Origin: Planctomycetales bacterium
GTDB lineage: Bacteria > Planctomycetota > Phycisphaerae > SM23-33
Direction: 5' to 3'
Assembly (NCBI GenBank): GCA_030631125.1
Contig: DAOVLS010000174.1
Coordinates: 1-5,697, forward strand
Length of the DNA stretch: 5,697 nt
Shown here: positions 1 to 5,697 of the stretch, piece after piece
Layout of the letters: every line of letters starts with the position of its first letter
How positions within the stretch are numbered: the first letter of the stretch is position 1
Notes under the pieces: model-generated
Database searches by the model: none
Told to the model about the DNA's origin: nothing
What the model saw: the letters and a program-made list of their open reading frames with translations, nothing else
Translations under genes and position numbers: made by a program

Positions 1-20
1 CCACCCTCTTCTTTCGCGCT

Positions 21-42
21 CACGTTTGCGCGCGCAAACCTG
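21..42. repeat. Imperfect GC-rich palindrome, copy 1
   Basis: The core GTTTGCGCGCGCAAAC (24-39) is a perfect 16-bp palindrome. It is flanked by CAC on the left and CTG on the right, so the outer arms have one mismatched pair. The same core with the same left flank recurs at 131-154. There is no T-tract after it on either strand, so it does not look like a simple intrinsic terminator. It could be a protein-binding site, a cruciform or a REP-like element; the sequence alone does not decide. Confidence 0.75.
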
Positions 43-87
43 TAGCCAACGGAGCACAGCCTCGACGTAAGTCCCTGGCCCCCATAG

Positions 88-108
88 AAAAATATTTTTT
101 ATTTTTTT
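88..108. other. A/T-only island between the two palindromes
   Basis: An uninterrupted run of A and T lies between the two GC-rich palindromes and starts with the self-complementary A5-TA-T5 at 88-99, followed by further T runs to 108. It stands out sharply from the GC-rich surroundings. It could be a bent or easily melted segment, or an UP-type promoter element, but no convincing -35/-10 pair goes with it. Positions 1-203 otherwise hold no gene I can support. Confidence 0.5.
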
Positions 109-130
109 CCATTTCCCTCCGTCGCCAGAG

Positions 131-154
131 ACACGTTTGCGCGCGCAAACGTGT
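131..154. repeat. Perfect 24-bp palindrome, copy 2
   Basis: The half-site ACACGTTTGCGC (131-142) is followed directly by its exact reverse complement (143-154), giving a 24-bp perfect palindrome with no spacer. Its 16-bp core at 135-150 is identical to copy 1, whose core lies 111 bp to the left. It lies about 50 bp downstream of the ankyrin gene stop codon. With no loop bases and no following T-tract it resembles a dimeric-protein operator or an extragenic repeat more than a terminator. Confidence 0.8.
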
Positions 155-160
155 GCGCGG

Positions 161-187
161 GGCAGGCCAACAAAGCGGTGGCCTGTC
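161..187 (-). terminator. Hairpin downstream of ankyrin gene (weak terminator candidate)
   Basis: CAGGCCA (163-169) pairs exactly with TGGCCTG (179-185) around a 9-base loop, and the outer positions 161/187 and 162/186 add a G-C and a G-U pair. It begins 16 bases after the ankyrin gene stop in the direction of transcription, a typical place for a terminator. It is not followed by a U-tract, so it may act only as an RNA 3' stabiliser or in Rho-dependent termination, or be chance. Confidence 0.25.
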
Positions 188-203
188 GCCTTTCCGCCTG
201 TGA

Positions 204-1796
204 TTACTTACGGCTATGTGTTTTTTGTGTAGATGTTTTTGCGTTTTCCGCCTCTTTGAGAATGCGTATCGTTTCCGGCTGCCAGGGGTGTTTACTTGTG
301 TATGTTTTTTCCGTACTGCCCAGCGAAAGGGCGGTTCGGTTCGACTTGTCTCTGGCGGAAATATCGGCCCCGTGGCGAAGGAGCAGTTCGCACATTGCCG
401 GCTGGTGTGCCCGAGCGGCAAGGTGCAGCGGGGTCCACCCGAATGTATCGGTAACGACGTTGACGTTCGCGCCGCGTTCGATAAGGAGTTTCGCCGTTCG
501 CACGAAACCCGCCGCTGCCGCATTGTGCAGGGGCGTCGTCAGGCCTCTGGTTGTCTTCGCATTGACGTCATCGCCCTGCGAGATGGCGTAAAGGATCATC
601 CTCCGCCTCGCCGGCCCGTCGGTTCCGTGAATCTCAAGGATTCGCTCGGCAGCGGCGTGCAGCAGCGTATAACCTTCGTCTTTATGGCCGCAAATACCGA
701 CTCCCCGGACCTTCGCGCCGTGCCGGCGGAGCAGAAGGACGATCTCCAGATGCCCGCCCGCAGCCGCAAGCGCCAGCGGGGAATAACCGTCGTCGCGGGG
801 CTTAAACCTGTCCTTGTCGCCCAGGTCGTAATAGGCATACCAGTGGTCGGCGATCCCCGGAAGAATCCGGTTCACGTCGGCGCCGTGGTCGATGAGCAGC
901 CTGACGGCCTCGGTGTTCCCGTAGTCGATAGCGCGGTGCAGCAGCGTCCATGGGCCGACGTCGTAGGAATTTGCGTCCAGGCCCCACTCCAGCAGGTACT
1001 TCAATTCCTTGTTATCGTCCCTGTCCATCGCTCGGAAGGCCCTTTCGGAAGGGGTGAATGACAGACCGGCAAAGCGGACAGGCGGCACCGGCGAGGCAAC
1101 AGGCCGGCTGGTCGGCTTTGTTGCCGGGTGAGTTTCTTTCAGCGCATCGGCCAGTGTTGGTGGACGGGACAAGGCCTTGAGGCGGGCGTCAATGTATGCG
1201 ACCGCCTTTAAAGCCTGCCGTTCATTGTGCAGAACGTATTTGTCGGACTCACCCTCCGTTCTATGCATCTGGGCAATGAAAAGCGGTCGTCTGAATTCCT
1301 CCCGTGCGTCGAGGAGGCGTTCGATTTCTGTTGCTGCATCTACCGGGAATACCCTCATCACCTCCGGGCGGGGCTTGAGGCCGAAGGTGTGCAGGCCGTC
1401 GTTGATGAGCGGCGAAAAGTCATACCACGGCACGTGGCCTGGGACGAACGGATACGCATGAGCGTGATGGGCGTTGATGAAAAAGATGTAGTACGTCGGG
1501 ACGATCCACGAAAAGTAGCCGAACATCTCGCACCCCACTACGCGAACGTCTCGGGTGGTCGGAATAACCGCTGTGCCGTTTGTTAAAGGATAGCAGTCGA
1601 TTCTGTTGTGTTCGTGGTAGTAATAGGTATGGATGACAAATATGCCTTCCGATACCGGTCTGCACTGTGAGTCCCTGATCCGCCAGGTATGGCCGTGGGC
1701 GGGCAGGTTCAGCGGCACGGTGGGGATCGGCAGAATACAGCCGGCGGTGAGCGATGGAATCAACAGGCAAATCACAGCCTTCAGCCGGAATACCAT
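204..1796 (-). CDS. Ankyrin-repeat lipoprotein
   Basis: This encodes a 530-residue protein from ATG 1796. The N-terminus is a lipoprotein signal: basic start (MVFRLK), a hydrophobic stretch and the lipobox LTAGC with Cys20, so it is probably lipid-anchored in the envelope. Residues 30-90 look like a small beta-rich domain of the carboxypeptidase-regulatory type (RDSQCRPVSEGIFV, then TNGTAVIPTTRDV). Residues 91-127 are aromatic- and His-rich, 128-245 are a charged linker with a Pro-rich end, and 250-513 hold about six ankyrin repeats. The clearest are 281-310 (TLLHRAIDYGNTEAVRLLI), 336-364, 374-413, 417-449 and 452-484 (GWTPLHLAARAHQ). A 25-residue insert at 311-335 and a long fourth repeat break the pattern. 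Ankyrin repeats bind protein partners; the partner here is unknown. ATG 1829 is an in-frame alternative adding 11 residues; 1796 gives the more typical signal peptide and has a weak AGGCGAA upstream. It is divergent from the peptidase gene. The family call is secure, the function is not. Confidence 0.9.
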   Translation of the reverse strand: MVFRLKAVICLLIPSLTAGCILPIPTVPLNLPAHGHTWRIRDSQCRPVSEGIFVIHTYYYHEHNRIDCYPLTNGTAVIPTTRDVRVVGCEMFGYFSWIVPTYYIFFINAHHAHAYPFVPGHVPWYDFSPLINDGLHTFGLKPRPEVMRVFPVDAATEIERLLDAREEFRRPLFIAQMHRTEGESDKYVLHNERQALKAVAYIDARLKALSRPPTLADALKETHPATKPTSRPVASPVPPVRFAGLSFTPSERAFRAMDRDDNKELKYLLEWGLDANSYDVGPWTLLHRAIDYGNTEAVRLLIDHGADVNRILPGIADHWYAYYDLGDKDRFKPRDDGYSPLALAAAGGHLEIVLLLRRHGAKVRGVGICGHKDEGYTLLHAAAERILEIHGTDGPARRRMILYAISQGDDVNAKTTRGLTTPLHNAAAAGFVRTAKLLIERGANVNVVTDTFGWTPLHLAARAHQPAMCELLLRHGADISARDKSNRTALSLGSTEKTYTSKHPWQPETIRILKEAENAKTSTQKTHSRK

Positions 1797-1859
1797 TCGA
1801 TTCGCCTGTAGTGGCCGTCGTGTCGGCATGGTTCATTCGCCGTTTATATTCGTGTTCGA

Positions 1860-1865
1860 ATTATA
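1860..1865 (-). promoter_or_regulatory. -10 box, candidate ankyrin gene promoter
   Basis: Read on the minus strand this is a perfect TATAAT, about 64 bases upstream of ATG 1796. No good -35 hexamer sits at 16-18 bases. A separate TTGACC lies further upstream (1899-1904), too far to pair with this box but 17 bases from a poor TATTGA. The box is in the 5' region of the gene in the divergent intergenic gap, which supports it modestly; an A/T-rich chance match is possible. Confidence 0.4.
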
Positions 1866-1976
1866 TCCCACAAGTTCAATACAAGAATCTGCCGCCAGGG
1901 TCAACCATTTGAATCCGGAAGAGCGAGGGATTGATTTCCGACGCCGATAACGGTAAGGAAAGGGAACAAACTTTCC

Positions 1977-1982
1977 AGGAGA
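1977..1982 (+). promoter_or_regulatory. Shine-Dalgarno site that sets the peptidase start
   Basis: AGGAGA lies 8 bases before ATG 1991, a near-ideal ribosome binding site. It favours 1991 over the in-frame TTG at 1931, which would add 20 residues unlike the family N-terminus and has no such site. No confident plus-strand promoter was found in the gap upstream. Confidence 0.8.
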
Positions 1983-1990
1983 GCGAGAGT

Positions 1991-3913
1991 ATGAGCAAAC
2001 CGAAAGTGGTTTCGTATGGTTCGTGGGCTTCGCCGATTGAGGCTGCGGATATAGCGGCGGGGAGCATCAGGCTCGGCGAGGTGCGGATTGAGGGCGAATT
2101 TGTCTATTGGCTCGAACTTCGCCCGGCAGAGGGCGGGCGGTGCGTAATCGTCCGGCGGGGGCCTGACGGTTCGATGATCGACATGAATCGACCGCCGTTC
2201 AACGCGCGGACGCGCGTCCACGAATACGGCGGCATGGCGTATATACCCTGCGGCGAAACGGTGATATTCGCCAATTTCGCCGACCAGAGGCTATACCGCA
2301 CGAACGGTGAAGACCAGCCGAAGCCAGTCACCCCCGAAGAGGACATGCGCTATACGGATTTCATCCGGGACGAGCGGCGGAAGCGATTCCTGGCTGTGAT
2401 GGAAGACCACAGCGGCGAAGGTGAAGCCGTCAACACAATCGCAGCAATCTATGACGACGGCAAGGTCGAGGTGCTGGTGGGCGGCAACGATTTTTACGCC
2501 AATCCGCGAATCAGCCCGGACGGGAAACAACTGGCGTGGCTGACGTGGAACCATCCGAATATGCCGTGGGACGCCACCGAACTCCGGCTCGCGCCGTTCA
2601 ATGATGATGGGTCAGTCGGCGAAGCGGCGCTCGTTATCGGCGGGCCGGGCGAGTCAATCGTCCAGCCGGAGTTTTCGCCCGCCGGCCAACTGTACTTCGC
2701 CTCCGATCAGACCGACTGGTGGAACCTCTACCGCCTCCGCGATGGGAAAATCGAACAAATCACAAATCTTGATGCGGAGTTCGCCGAGCCGCTATGGGCG
2801 CCGGGTCGTCCGGCGTACGGCTTTGCCGGGGCGAATCAGATTATCTGCACATACACTCAAAATGGAATATGGCGACTTGCGAAAATCGATACCGATACGG
2901 GAAGGGCCGAGACGATAGAAACAACGTATAACTCGATTTCGTGCGTTCGGGTGTCAAACGGACAAGCGGCGTTTATCGGCGGATCGTCCGACAAGGCAAC
3001 TGCGGTTGTCCTGATGGATTTGAAAACCGGAAAGATGGATGAACTGCGCCGGGCAAGCGATCTGGAGTTTGACCCGGGGTACATCTCTGTCGCCGAGGCG
3101 ATCGAGTTTCCAACTGAAGGCGGGCTGACGGCCCATGGACTTTTCTACGCGCCGAAGAACAAGGATTACGTCGCGCTACCGGACGAGAAGCCGCCGCTGG
3201 TGGTGATGGTTCACGGCGGGCCGACCGCGGCTGCATTGGCGTCGCTGAAACTTGGCATTCAGTATTACACCAGCCGGGGCATCGCCGTGCTGGACGTAAA
3301 TTACGGCGGTAGCACCGGTTATGGCCGAAAGTATCGTGAACGCCTCAATGGGCAGTGGGGTGTTGTCGATGTTGATGATTGTTGCAATGGTGCGAAATAC
3401 CTGGCTGAGCGTGGCTTGGTCGATGCTGCCCGTATGGCAATCACCGGCGGAAGCGCGGGTGGATACACGACACTGGCGGCATTGGCGTTCCGCGACACCT
3501 TCGCCGCCGGCGCCAGCCACTACGGCGTCAGCGATTGCGAAGCCCTCGCTACTGAGACGCACAAGTTCGAGTCGCGTTACCTCGACGGCCTCATCGGCCC
3601 ATACCCGCAGCGGCGGGATTTGTACGTCGAGCGCTCGGCCATTCATCATCTTGACGGGTTCGATTGCCCGGTGATTTTCTTTCAGGGCGACGAGGACAAG
3701 ATCGTTCCGCCGAATCAGGCGCAGATGATGGTAGAGGCCTTGCGGGCCAAGGGCGTACCGGTCGCTTACGTGGAATTCGCCGGCGAGCAGCACGGATTCC
3801 GCCAGGCCAAAAACATCACCCGCGCTTTGGAGGCAGAGTTATACTTCTTCTCGCGCATCTTCGGATTCGACCTTGCCGAGGCCATCGAACCGGTGGAGAT
3901 TGAGAATCTATAG
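1991..3913 (+). CDS. S9-family serine peptidase (prolyl oligopeptidase / acylaminoacyl peptidase type)
   Basis: This is a 640-residue enzyme that cleaves peptides with an alpha/beta-hydrolase domain gated by a beta-propeller. Residues 1-370 are the propeller: the family motif RVHEYGG at 75-81, and blade strands such as NPRISPDGKQLAWLTW (171-186) and QPEFSPAGQLYFASD (225-239). Residues 371-640 are the hydrolase. HGGPT (408-412) is the oxyanion-side motif, NYGGSTGYGR (437-446) is typical of S9, Ser488 in GGSAGG is the nucleophile, Asp569 in GDEDKIVPP is the acid and His601 in EQHGF is the base, so the triad is complete. There is no signal peptide or membrane segment, so it is probably cytosolic and active on short peptides. 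The substrate (dipeptidyl, acylaminoacyl or oligopeptide) cannot be read from the sequence. Length and domain order are normal for the family. It is divergent from the lipoprotein gene and its stop codon overlaps that of the HAD gene. Confidence 0.95.
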   Translation: MSKPKVVSYGSWASPIEAADIAAGSIRLGEVRIEGEFVYWLELRPAEGGRCVIVRRGPDGSMIDMNRPPFNARTRVHEYGGMAYIPCGETVIFANFADQRLYRTNGEDQPKPVTPEEDMRYTDFIRDERRKRFLAVMEDHSGEGEAVNTIAAIYDDGKVEVLVGGNDFYANPRISPDGKQLAWLTWNHPNMPWDATELRLAPFNDDGSVGEAALVIGGPGESIVQPEFSPAGQLYFASDQTDWWNLYRLRDGKIEQITNLDAEFAEPLWAPGRPAYGFAGANQIICTYTQNGIWRLAKIDTDTGRAETIETTYNSISCVRVSNGQAAFIGGSSDKATAVVLMDLKTGKMDELRRASDLEFDPGYISVAEAIEFPTEGGLTAHGLFYAPKNKDYVALPDEKPPLVVMVHGGPTAAALASLKLGIQYYTSRGIAVLDVNYGGSTGYGRKYRERLNGQWGVVDVDDCCNGAKYLAERGLVDAARMAITGGSAGGYTTLAALAFRDTFAAGASHYGVSDCEALATETHKFESRYLDGLIGPYPQRRDLYVERSAIHHLDGFDCPVIFFQGDEDKIVPPNQAQMMVEALRAKGVPVAYVEFAGEQHGFRQAKNITRALEAELYFFSRIFGFDLAEAIEPVEIENL

Positions 3914-4558
3914 AATTTTCAGCAGTTCTGTGGGGTGGTTGATGAGGGTTTTTGCGCCGTTGGCGGATAGTTCGTCGGCGGGGCGGAAGCCCCAGGTCGC
4001 GCCGACGGGGTACATCCCGGCGGCGACGGCGGTCTGCATGTCGGTATTTGTGTCGCCGAGGTAGAGGAATTCGCCCGGTTTAAAGCCCATTTCTTCAGCG
4101 ACTTTCAAGGCCCCGGCTGGGTCGGGTTTTGGGGCGAATCCGTCAGCGACACCCTGCACCATGTCAAACCGCCAGTCACTGAGGAGTTTTTCGACGCACA
4201 GTTTCGTGGAATCGTCGGGTTTATTTGACAGGACCGCCAGCGTCAAACCGCGAGCGGTTAAGCCGTTGAGCATTTCGGCGATACCGTCATATGGGCGGGT
4301 CTTGACGTTCCAGCGATTGGCATATTCGGTTCGCAGGAGTTCGACGCAACGGGTAACGGTTGCTTCATCGCGCCGGCCCTCCGGCAGCACCCGGCGGGCG
4401 AAGGTATCGACGCCGTCGCCGACGAAAAAGCGATGCGCCTCTGTGCTGTGGCCGGGGCAACCCAATTGCTCCAGGGCAGCGTTCATTGAATCGGCAAGGT
4501 CGTCAATCGTATCCAGCAGCGTCCCGTCAAGATCGAATAAAACGGCTTGGTAGTTCAT
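3908..4558 (-). CDS. HAD-superfamily hydrolase, phosphoglycolate phosphatase-like
   Basis: This 216-residue protein is a full-length subfamily IA HAD phosphatase. Motif I is FDLDGT with nucleophile Asp9 and acid/base Asp11; residues 15-80 are the helical cap; motif II is Ser111 in LSNKP; motif III is Lys144 in KPDP; motif IV is GDTNTD with Asp169 and Asp173 for Mg2+. The C-terminal part (WGFRPADEL, then ADYI-like KTLINHPTELL) matches the usual Gph ending. Gph enzymes hydrolyse 2-phosphoglycolate, from DNA repair or oxygenase side reactions, to glycolate. Related IA enzymes take other small phosphates, so the substrate is inferred. The start at 4558 gives the canonical N-terminus. An in-frame ATG at 4627 would add 23 residues read through a terminator hairpin and is unlikely. 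The ribosome site is weak (GAAAG about 7 bases upstream). It follows rho on the same strand but behind an intrinsic terminator, so it probably depends on read-through or its own promoter. Confidence 0.92.
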   Translation of the reverse strand: MNYQAVLFDLDGTLLDTIDDLADSMNAALEQLGCPGHSTEAHRFFVGDGVDTFARRVLPEGRRDEATVTRCVELLRTEYANRWNVKTRPYDGIAEMLNGLTARGLTLAVLSNKPDDSTKLCVEKLLSDWRFDMVQGVADGFAPKPDPAGALKVAEEMGFKPGEFLYLGDTNTDMQTAVAAGMYPVGATWGFRPADELSANGAKTLINHPTELLKIL

Positions 4559-4570
4559 GGTTTTTCTTTC

Positions 4571-4606
4571 AAGAAAAAGCCCACGCAAAACAGTACATGG
4601 GCTTTT
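4571..4606 (-). terminator. Intrinsic terminator after rho
   Basis: On the minus strand AAAAGCCCAUGUA pairs with UGCGUGGGCUUUU around a 6-base loop CUGUUU (plus-strand arms 4575-4587 and 4594-4606), giving 13 pairs with two G-U. The 3' arm ends in U4 and continues with U, C, UU, a good U-tract. It starts about 32 bases after the rho stop and ends about 12 bases before the HAD start codon. On the plus strand the hairpin is followed by TTTTGGGG, so it works best for rho transcripts. Confidence 0.82.
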
Positions 4607-4610
4607 GGGG

Positions 4611-4645
4611 AAATCCTCAATCCGCAATCCGCAATCGTCAATCGA
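4611..4645. repeat. 7-bp tandem repeat at the end of rho
   Basis: Five consecutive 7-base units are visible on the plus strand: AAATCCT, CAATCCG, CAATCCG, CAATCGT, CAATCGA. The two middle units are identical and the outer ones drift by one to three bases. The repeat fills the gap between the rho stop and the terminator, and its last units contain the rho stop codon (4638-4640) and its final Asp codon. It is a short minisatellite, probably from slippage. Confidence 0.8.
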
Positions 4646-5697
4646 TATTCATTGACATGAGGAACTCGGCGTTTGTGCTGAATTTTTGGAGTCGGTTTAT
4701 CAGCAGTTCCATTGCCTCGACGGGGTTCATGTCGGCCAGGACTTTGCGGAGTCGATAGACGAGTTTGAGTTCCTGCGGGTCCAGCAGTAGTTCTTCCTTT
4801 CTCGTGCCGGAGCGGCTGATGTCGATTGCAGGCCAGACGCGGCGGTCAACCAGCCGGCGGTCGAGATGCAGTTCGCTGTTGCCGGTGCCCTTGAACTCCT
4901 CGAAGATCACCTCGTCCATCCGCGAGCCGGTATCGACCAGGGCTGTCCCGATGACCGTCAGCGATCCGCCTTCCTCGATTTTCCTGGCGGCCCCGAAGAA
5001 GCGTTTGGGCTTCTGGAGCGCGTTTGCATCCACGCCGCCGGTGAGAATCTTTCCCGAATGCGGTATTTCGGTATTGTACGCCCTCGCCAGGCGGGTAATC
5101 GAGTCCAGCAGGATCACGACGTCTTTTCCGAACTCGACCATTCGCCGGGCCTTTTCGCCGACCATCTCGGCGATCTGGAGATGTCGAGAGGCAGGTTCGT
5201 CGAATGTCGAGGAAATGACCTCTGCGATGGTTGCCCGCTCCATCTCGGTAACTTCCTCAGGCCGCTCGTCGATCAGCAGGATAATCACATGGACGTCCGG
5301 GTGATTGGTTGTGATGGAGTTTGCGATCTTCTGGAGCAGGATGGTCTTTCCCGTCCTCGGCGGGGCGACGATAAGCATCCGCTGGCCGAAGCCTATCGGC
5401 GTAACGAGATTGACCACGCGCATGTTAATCTCTTCGGGGGTCGTCTCGAGGAATACGCGTCTTTCCGGGTGATAGGGCGTGAGGTCTTCGAAGTTGACTT
5501 TTTCAGCCAGTCTGTCGGGCGCTTCGTAGTTAACGGCCTCGACTCGGAGCAGCGCGAAGTAGCGTTCGGACTCTTTCGGCGGGCGAATCTGCCCGGCGAC
5601 GATGTTGCCCTGTTTCAGCCCGAAGCGTCGAATCTGGCTTGGCGAGACGTAGATGTCATCGGGGCTTGGCAGGTAGTTGTAATCCGTGCTGCGGAGG
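4638..5697 (-). CDS. rho: Transcription termination factor Rho (5' end beyond window)
   Basis: The frame is open to the window edge, giving 352 visible residues. Rho is a hexameric RNA-dependent ATPase/helicase that ends transcription at C-rich, unstructured RNA. The visible part starts inside the RNA-binding cold-shock-like domain ([20 protein letters not shown], corresponding to about residue 65 of E. coli Rho) and continues through [14 protein letters not shown]. The ATPase domain has the Walker A loop APPRTGKT (111-118), the catalytic Glu in [13 protein letters not shown], Walker [15 protein letters not shown], the Q-loop [14 protein letters not shown], the R-loop region EFKGTGN, and the arginine finger in [11 protein letters not shown]. 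It ends [11 protein letters not shown]. About 64 N-terminal residues in E. coli terms, plus any lineage-specific N-terminal extension, lie outside the window. An internal ATG at 5423 is not the start. Its bicyclomycin- and ATP-contacting motifs are conserved, so it should be active. It ends in a tandem repeat followed by an intrinsic terminator. Confidence 0.98.
   Translation of the reverse strand, partial: LRSTDYNYLPSPDDIYVSPSQIRRFGLKQGNIVAGQIRPPKESERYFALLRVEAVNYEAPDRLAEKVNFEDLTPYHPERRVFLETTPEEINMRVVNLVTPIGFGQRMLIVAPPRTGKTILLQKIANSITTNHPDVHVIILLIDERPEEVTEMERATIAEVISSTFDEPASRHLQIAEMVGEKARRMVEFGKDVVILLDSITRLARAYNTEIPHSGKILTGGVDANALQKPKRFFGAARKIEEGGSLTVIGTALVDTGSRMDEVIFEEFKGTGNSELHLDRRLVDRRVWPAIDISRSGTRKEELLLDPQELKLVYRLRKVLADMNPVEAMELLINRLQKFSTNAEFLMSMNID

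Noticed and set aside
20..112. A 30-codon minus-strand ORF starting at ATG 112 with GGAGG just upstream
   Set aside because: The GGAGG-to-ATG distance is only about 3 bases, the start is made of the A/T island and the end lies in palindrome copy 1. The peptide has no recognisable features.
216..1061. A 281-codon plus-strand open frame
   Set aside because: It is antisense to the ankyrin repeats and has no domain or ribosome site. The opposite strand clearly encodes ankyrin motifs.
1931..1990. Upstream TTG start for the peptidase
   Set aside because: The extra 20 residues are unlike the family N-terminus, and a strong Shine-Dalgarno site precedes ATG 1991.
3176..3793. A 205-codon minus-strand open frame
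   Set aside because: It lies opposite the catalytic domain of the S9 peptidase, whose triad and motifs are intact, so it is a shadow of GC-rich coding sequence.
4559..4627. Upstream ATG start for the HAD gene
   Set aside because: The extension would be translated through the terminator hairpin and tandem repeat. Motif I sits at the normal distance from ATG 4558.
4765..5304. A 179-codon plus-strand open frame
   Set aside because: It is antisense to the conserved ATPase domain of Rho.
5343..5366. Arg in the Rho Walker A loop where E. coli has Lys181 (PPRTGKT instead of PPKAGKT)
   Set aside because: This form is common in Rho from many bacteria, and the essential Lys and Thr of GKT are present.

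Overview
This is an ordinary-looking bacterial chromosomal segment with four protein-coding genes, moderately GC-rich by eye (probably mid-to-high 50s %). From left to right it holds an ankyrin-repeat lipoprotein gene (minus strand), a cytosolic S9-family serine peptidase gene (plus), a HAD phosphatase gene of the phosphoglycolate phosphatase type (minus), and the 5'-truncated gene for transcription termination factor Rho (minus, running off the right edge). The mix of genes, the weak Shine-Dalgarno signals on some of them and the style of the lipoprotein and peptidase suggest a Planctomycetota-like (possibly Phycisphaerae) environmental bacterium. That assignment is inference; only the bacterial origin is firm, through Rho, the lipobox and the Shine-Dalgarno site.

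Layout. Positions 1-203 have no convincing gene. They carry two copies of a GC-rich palindrome 111 bp apart, an A/T-only-like island between them, and a small hairpin just downstream of the ankyrin gene stop. The ankyrin gene (204-1796) and the peptidase gene (1991-3913) are divergent, separated by about 190 bp that holds a good -10 box for the ankyrin gene and a strong ribosome binding site for the peptidase. The peptidase and the HAD gene converge with no gap: their stop codons overlap in the 6-bp palindrome CTATAG. Rho and the HAD gene are co-oriented, but a clear intrinsic terminator lies between them, together with a 7-bp tandem repeat that runs into the last codons of rho.

The genes do not form an evident pathway. 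Rho is housekeeping transcription termination, the HAD enzyme is probably 2-phosphoglycolate salvage or a related small phosphatase, the S9 enzyme is peptide turnover, and the ankyrin lipoprotein is probably an envelope protein of unknown partner. I see no phage, transposon, CRISPR, tRNA or rRNA, and no sign of a new multi-gene system. The most interesting items are the paired palindromes, the unfamiliar N-terminal half of the ankyrin lipoprotein, and the repeat and terminator structure at the end of rho.
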